From: Myxococcales bacterium
GTDB taxonomy: Bacteria; Myxococcota; Myxococcia; Myxococcales; Anaeromyxobacteraceae
Length of the DNA stretch: 8,401 bases
Reading direction: 5' to 3'
NCBI GenBank assembly: GCA_021784495.1
Contig: JAJXSQ010000077.1
Coordinates: forward strand, 1 to 8,401
Shown here: one piece after another, positions 6,323 to 8,401 of the stretch
Layout of the letters: each line of letters opens with the position of its first letter
Position numbering within the stretch: position 1 is the stretch's first letter
Translations under genes and position numbers: made by a program
Notes under the pieces: model-generated
What the model saw: the letters and a program-made list of their open reading frames with translations, nothing else
Database searches by the model: none
What the model was told of the DNA's origin: nothing

Positions 6323-8401
6323 GTGACCTGGGCCGGCCTCCGCCGGGTCCGCCTCCGCACCTGGGCGATCGGCGGCGTCGCGCTGGTCGCCGCCGCCGGG
6401 GGGACGCTGCTCTGGGCCTGGACGCGCCAGCTCCCGGCCTTCGACACCCTCCGGGACTACCGGCCGCTCGCCGCGACCCGGGTCCTCGCGCCCGACGGCC
6501 GGGAGGTCTTCGCCTTCGCCCGCGAGCGCCGGACCGTCGTCCCCATGGAGCAGATCCCGGAGGTGCTCCGGAAGGCGGTCCTCGCGGCGGAGGACGCGCG
6601 GTTCTACCAGCACGAGGGGCTCAACTACCTCGCCATCCTGCGCTGCGCGGTGAAGGACCTCTGGCGGCGCGGCGTGGCCTGCGGCGGCTCGACCATCACC
6701 CAGCAGGTGGTCAAGACCTTCCTCCTCTCGAACGAGTGGAAGGTGAAGCGCAAGGTGAAGGAGCTGGTCCTCGCCCCGCGGCTCGAGCAGAACCTCTCCA
6801 AGGACGAGATCCTCTGGCTCTACCTGAACCAGATCTACCTCGGCCACCGGCGGTACGGCGTCGAGGAGGCGAGCCGCTTCTACTTCGGCAAGGGGGTGAA
6901 GGACCTCGGGCTCGGCGAGGCCGCGCTGCTGGCCGGGCTCGTCCAGTCGCCCGAGCGGCTCTCCCCGGTCAAGCACCCGGCCGCGGCCAAGGAGCGGCAG
7001 CGGTACGTGCTCCGGCGCATGGTGGAGGAGGGGTTCGTCGGGAGGGCCCAGGCGGAGGAGGAGGCGGCCCGGCCGATCCTGGTCGCGCCGCCGGAGGCCG
7101 ATCCGCCCGGCGCCTCCTACGCCGACGCGGTCCGCCGCTACCTCGACGACCGGTACGGCGCCGACGCCGTCGAGACCGAGGGGTTCACCGTCGAGGTCGC
7201 GATGGATCCGCGCCTCCAGCGGGCGGCCGAGCGGGCGCTCGAGGAGGACCTCCGCGCGGTCGACCGGCGACAGGGCTACCGCGGGCCGCTCGCCCGGCTC
7301 CCGCGGGCGGAGCGCTCCGTCGCCCTCGCCGCCTGGCGGGAGAAGCTGGCCGCCGCGCAGGTCGGGCGCGCCGAGGTCGCGGTCTGGGACCTCGCCGGCC
7401 TCGGCGCCGCGGCGCTCGACGCGGCCGACGCCGCGCCGCCCGGCGCGAGCCGCCCCTTCCGGATCCGGCCGCTCGCCGCGGGCGAGGTCTACGGGGGGCT
7501 GGTCACCGCCGCCGGCGACCGCACCGCCACGGTCGATCTCGGGGGCGCGACCGGGACGCTCGCGCTCGCCGACCTGGCCTGGGCGCGCCGGTGGAACCCG
7601 ACCTCGCCGACCCCGGCCCCGCGCCGGGCCTCCGCCGTGGTCGCGCCGGGGGACGTCGTCCTGGTCCGGGTCACCCCCGGCGCGCGCCCCCCGGGCGAGC
7701 TGGCGCGGGCCCACCGGCCGCTCGCCCTGTCGCTGGAGCAGCGGCCGCTCGTCCAGGGGGCGCTCGTCGCGATCGACCCCTCCACCCGCCAGGTGCGGGC
7801 GATCGTCGGCGGGCACGACCTGGTGCAGTCCCAGTTCAACCGGGCGCTCCAGGCCCGGCGGCAGCCCGGCAGCGCCTTCAAGCCCTTCGTCTGGGGCGCG
7901 GCCATCGAGTCCCGGCGCTTCACCCCGGCGACCCTGGTCTACGACACGCCCGACGTCTACCGCGACCCCTGGACCGGCAAGGCCTGGAAGCCGCACAACT
8001 TCGAGCGGGACGAGTTCGACGGCCCGATGCTCCTGCAGGCGGCGCTCGCCCACTCCAAGAACACCGTCTCGGTGAAGCTCGTCGACGCGCTCGGGGTCGA
8101 GCAGGTCATCGCCTTCGCCCGCCGGATGGGGATCGAGAGCGAGGAGCCGCGCAACCTCACCCTGGCGCTCGGCACCGGAGAGGTGACCCCCCTCGAGCTG
8201 ACGAACGCCTACGCGAGCATCGACGCCGGCGGGCGGGCCGCCGCGCCGGTCCTGGTGCTCCGGGTCACCGACCGCGACGGGAAGGTCCTCGAGGCGTGGA
8301 AGCCGGAGGCGCCGCCGGCCGCCGCCCCCGGACCGGACCCCGCGCCCGCGCCCGCGCCCGGAACCGCGCCCGGAACCGCCCCCGGAGCCGGAGCCGGGGT
8401 C
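6323..8401 (+). CDS. mrcA: Class A penicillin-binding protein, PBP1A type (3' end outside window)
   Basis: A bifunctional peptidoglycan glycosyltransferase/transpeptidase anchored in the inner membrane. From the GTG at 6323 the frame is open for 693 codons to the window edge. A single membrane segment lies at about 13-33. The GT51 domain has EDARFYQHEG at 90-99 (catalytic Glu90), GGSTITQQ at 121-128, and the KELVLAPRLEQNLSK and LNQIYLG motifs. A variable, Ala/Arg-rich region with an OB-like part follows. The transpeptidase domain has the nucleophile motif S517-A-F-K520 and S578-K-N580; LALGTGEVTPLELTNAYA follows as usual. The KTG motif must lie beyond the edge. Residues from about 663 are a Pro/Ala/Gly-rich run. 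GGGGAA at 6311-6316, 6 nt upstream, supports the GTG. An in-frame ATG at 6221 would add a Pro-rich 34-residue extension but sits in the promoter. PBP1A is preferred over other class A types by the GT motifs; the gene symbol is tentative. Confidence 0.92.
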   Translation, partial: MTWAGLRRVRLRTWAIGGVALVAAAGGTLLWAWTRQLPAFDTLRDYRPLAATRVLAPDGREVFAFARERRTVVPMEQIPEVLRKAVLAAEDARFYQHEGLNYLAILRCAVKDLWRRGVACGGSTITQQVVKTFLLSNEWKVKRKVKELVLAPRLEQNLSKDEILWLYLNQIYLGHRRYGVEEASRFYFGKGVKDLGLGEAALLAGLVQSPERLSPVKHPAAAKERQRYVLRRMVEEGFVGRAQAEEEAARPILVAPPEADPPGASYADAVRRYLDDRYGADAVETEGFTVEVAMDPRLQRAAERALEEDLRAVDRRQGYRGPLARLPRAERSVALAAWREKLAAAQVGRAEVAVWDLAGLGAAALDAADAAPPGASRPFRIRPLAAGEVYGGLVTAAGDRTATVDLGGATGTLALADLAWARRWNPTSPTPAPRRASAVVAPGDVVLVRVTPGARPPGELARAHRPLALSLEQRPLVQGALVAIDPSTRQVRAIVGGHDLVQSQFNRALQARRQPGSAFKPFVWGAAIESRRFTPATLVYDTPDVYRDPWTGKAWKPHNFERDEFDGPMLLQAALAHSKNTVSVKLVDALGVEQVIAFARRMGIESEEPRNLTLALGTGEVTPLELTNAYASIDAGGRAAAPVLVLRVTDRDGKVLEAWKPEAPPAAAPGPDPAPAPAPGTAPGTAPGAGAGV
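8311..8401 (+). repeat. Pro/Ala/Gly-coding low-complexity tract in the PBP gene
   Basis: Short near-repeats (GCGCCC units, then GGAACCGC(G/C)CCC units, then GGAGCC units) encode PAPAPAPGTAPGTAPGAGAG. The tract runs off the window. It lies between the SxN and expected KTG blocks of the transpeptidase domain. Confidence 0.75.

Overview
This 8.4 kb window is very GC-rich and strongly GC-biased at third codon positions, with long stop-free antisense frames. Gene content and style point to a myxobacterial (Myxococcota, formerly deltaproteobacterial) chromosome, perhaps Anaeromyxobacter-like: a Pal lipoprotein with Cys-rich modules, an NtrX-like sigma-54 activator, and a poly-HAMP/PAS chemoreceptor. 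The genus is inferred from style, not from a search. I see no mobile element, CRISPR array, rRNA or tRNA.

Layout. There are five protein genes, two of them cut by the window edges. On the minus strand, reading right to left: pal (4702-3971), a cpoB/ybgF-like coiled-coil/TPR lipoprotein gene (3974-3108) overlapping pal by 4 bp, a 323-bp non-coding gap full of short inverted repeats, and a large methyl-accepting chemotaxis protein gene (2784 to beyond position 1). On the plus strand, diverging from pal: an orphan NtrX-like response regulator (about 4806-6182), then a 140-bp gap with a good sigma-70-type promoter, then a class A penicillin-binding protein gene (6323 to beyond 8401).

How the genes fit together. 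Pal and the CpoB-like protein belong to the outer-membrane/peptidoglycan tethering system (Tol-Pal), and the class A PBP makes and crosslinks peptidoglycan. The centre and right of the window are therefore a cell-envelope neighbourhood with a two-component regulator in the middle. The regulator has no histidine kinase beside it here, so control of envelope genes by it is only a hypothesis. The chemoreceptor appears to be a separate unit.

Most of the window is ordinary housekeeping and signalling. The points most worth a second look are the four evenly spaced four-cysteine modules in Pal, a cysteine cluster in the chemoreceptor PAS domain, a perfect dyad inside the pal promoter spacer, the repeat-rich leader of the chemoreceptor gene, and a Pro/Ala-rich insertion in the PBP transpeptidase domain. 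I found no convincing new multi-gene system.
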